From Candidatus Stoquefichus sp. SB1 (GTDB lineage Bacteria > Bacillota_I > Bacilli_A > Erysipelotrichales > Coprobacillaceae): DNA of 64,000 nucleotides. The position numbers and the translations under genes were made by a program. This document shows positions 63,099 to 64,000 of this stretch, piece by piece; the first letter of the stretch is position 1; each line of letters starts with the position of its first letter. The stretch spans positions 868,001 through 932,000 of the forward strand of contig NZ_LN852696.1 in NCBI RefSeq assembly GCF_001244545.1. Direction: 5' to 3'. The notes beneath the pieces were generated by a model, which searched no databases, was not told where the DNA came from, and saw only the letters and a list, made by a program, of their open reading frames with translations.

Positions 63099-63275
63099 AT
63101 GAAAAATAAATTAGTATATCTCATTTTAATAACAATCATTATGGCGTTGTTTACAGGCATAACGATTGGATTCTGTATAGGAATCAATTCACAAAAACAA
63201 ATCATAAACACAGGAGATATATATAAGTACTATGACGAGCCAATCGATGATGAGCCAAATGTTTGGAATATATAG
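63099..63275 (+). CDS. small single-pass membrane protein
   Basis: 58 residues: membrane helix (6-28, LVYLILITIIMALFTGITIG) and an acidic outer tail. GGGGATG lies 7 bases before ATG 63099. Confidence 0.6.
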   Translation: MKNKLVYLILITIIMALFTGITIGFCIGINSQKQIINTGDIYKYYDEPIDDEPNVWNI

Positions 63276-63301
63276 ATTTGCTTGAATGAGAGGGTGGACT
63301 G

Positions 63302-63679
63302 ATGAAAGAAAAGGATGTCGTGAAGTATTTAAGACAATATAAGCAGCTGCATTATAGACTAGAGTTTGTTGAAAATAAGATTATTGGATTAAAAGCAATA
63401 GGATATGAGGACAATCATTCATCAGCAGTTCAAAAGAAGTCTATAAATGAGTATATAAATGAAAAGGATATAATTATATCCAGGATGAAAAGAATTGAGG
63501 ATTTAGTTAATTTGTATGCAGACACAAAGGAAGGACTTGTTATCAAATACAATTTTATTGAGTTTGAAACACTTGAAAACATTGCTGATCATATGCACTA
63601 CTCAATTGCAACAGTTAAAAGATATTATAAAGCTGGATTAAATAATCTCAAAAACATGATACCAAATGATACCAAATGA
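63302..63679 (+). CDS. sigma-region-4-like phage late regulator (DUF1492/ArpU type)
   Basis: 125 residues: a helical N-terminus (KYLRQYKQLHYRLEFVENKI) and a C-terminal sigma-70 region-4-like helix-turn-helix, LENIADHMHYSIATVKRYYK. Proteins of this form stand just before the HNH and terminase genes and switch on late transcription. GAGGGTGG precedes the ATG. Confidence 0.8.
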   Translation: MKEKDVVKYLRQYKQLHYRLEFVENKIIGLKAIGYEDNHSSAVQKKSINEYINEKDIIISRMKRIEDLVNLYADTKEGLVIKYNFIEFETLENIADHMHYSIATVKRYYKAGLNNLKNMIPNDTK

Positions 63680-63718
63680 ACTGTAATGAGCCTTTCTTAT
63701 GTGATAATATGTTATCGT

Positions 63719-63754
63719 AGAAGTTTTTCAGGAAGAGGAACTTCTTTTCTTTAT
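63719..63754 (+). terminator. terminator between late regulator and HNH gene
   Basis: AGAAGTT/AACTTCT followed by TTTCTTT; just upstream GATAA/TTATC dyad (63693-63706). Confidence 0.55.
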
Positions 63755-63776
63755 TTGTGGAAAGGATGTTGATGTT

Positions 63777-64000
63777 GTGAATGAAGATGAATTAGAAGCA
63801 TGGATAAATAAACTTATTGAATCTAATGAGTTATGGAAGTTCTATAAATCAAAGCAATTCAGAAGATTAAGAAAAGAAGTACTGAATGATGATCATCATG
63901 AGTGTCAGATATGCAGATGTGCTAATGCAACAATAGCACATCATGTTCAGCATGTGAGGAAGTATCCAAGATTAGCATTATCTAAATACTATTATTATAA
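63777..64000 (+). CDS. HNH endonuclease (cut by window end)
   Basis: The frame from GTG 63777 gives about 74 residues: a helical start (LEAWINKLIESNELWKFYKS, FRRLRKEVLNDDHHECQICR) with Cys-x-x-Cys and AHHVQHVRKYPRLAL, the His-His core of HNH nucleases. In phages it precedes the terminase genes and helps genome packaging. AAAGGATG lies upstream. The 3' end is beyond the window. Confidence 0.85.
   Translation, partial: MNEDELEAWINKLIESNELWKFYKSKQFRRLRKEVLNDDHHECQICRCANATIAHHVQHVRKYPRLALSKYYYY

Overview
The window is a low-GC Gram-positive chromosome segment (strong AGGAGG-type ribosome sites, sigma-A promoters, CIRCE, intrinsic terminators). Gene content (GGGtGRT/iron-sulfur scaffold pair, fermentative L-LDH, split cobalamin methionine synthase, VanRS-like system) suggests a gut Bacillota member, perhaps Erysipelotrichia/Coprobacillaceae. 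That placement is inference; no rRNA or complete tRNA is present.

1-42.7 kb is chromosome. In order: an iron-sulfur scaffold operon (minus strand) with a MarR-TauE/SafE operon facing away; Hsp20 under CIRCE control; a HAD phosphatase; a VanR/VanS-like two-component system followed by a membrane-anchored C39-like peptidase whose promoter carries the same direct-repeat boxes as the vanR-like promoter; a second two-component system followed by two tandem copies of an ABC ATPase-permease exporter module; a methionine synthesis operon (MetF, MetH-activation protein, MetH, a 48-aa protein); an ABC-F ATPase; an Mrr-type nuclease; an amino-acid permease; M18 aminopeptidase; L,D-transpeptidase; WYL regulator; L-LDH; PfkB kinase; small regulators; and an RpiR-GH1-CCG carbohydrate cluster. 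Two genes look broken: a MerR regulator with an early TAA, and a membrane gene after padR with a frameshift at an A6 run.

42.9-47.4 kb is an accessory stretch beside the prophage: an unknown protein, a two-gene operon (glycine-zipper/TerB-like protein plus an unknown 399-aa protein), a SUKH-like orphan immunity protein, and a DUF6809-like fragment. Two related intergenic repeats bracket the last two.

47.4-64 kb (end of window) is the left part of a prophage inserted in the 3' end of a tRNA-Trp gene. An 18-bp tRNA 3' fragment remains at 47400-47417; the intact tRNA should lie beyond the right edge. Leftward genes are the integrase, a lipoprotein, a membrane protein, a degenerate ImmA-like protein and two related HTH repressors. 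Rightward genes are a Cro-like protein, many small proteins, an AntA/KilAC-type antirepressor, a HUH replication initiator overlapping a second tyrosine recombinase, a SNF2-type helicase overlapping a DNA methyltransferase, a sigma-region-4-like late regulator and an HNH endonuclease cut by the window edge. Several tiny genes under 60 codons were found by reading ribosome sites and overlaps.

Best candidates for something undescribed: the TerB-like/GHDP operon (43.8-45.8 kb), the VanRS-like regulon without van ligase genes, the paired small-RNA-like repeats at 51.9-52.9 kb, and the HUH-recombinase pair in the prophage.
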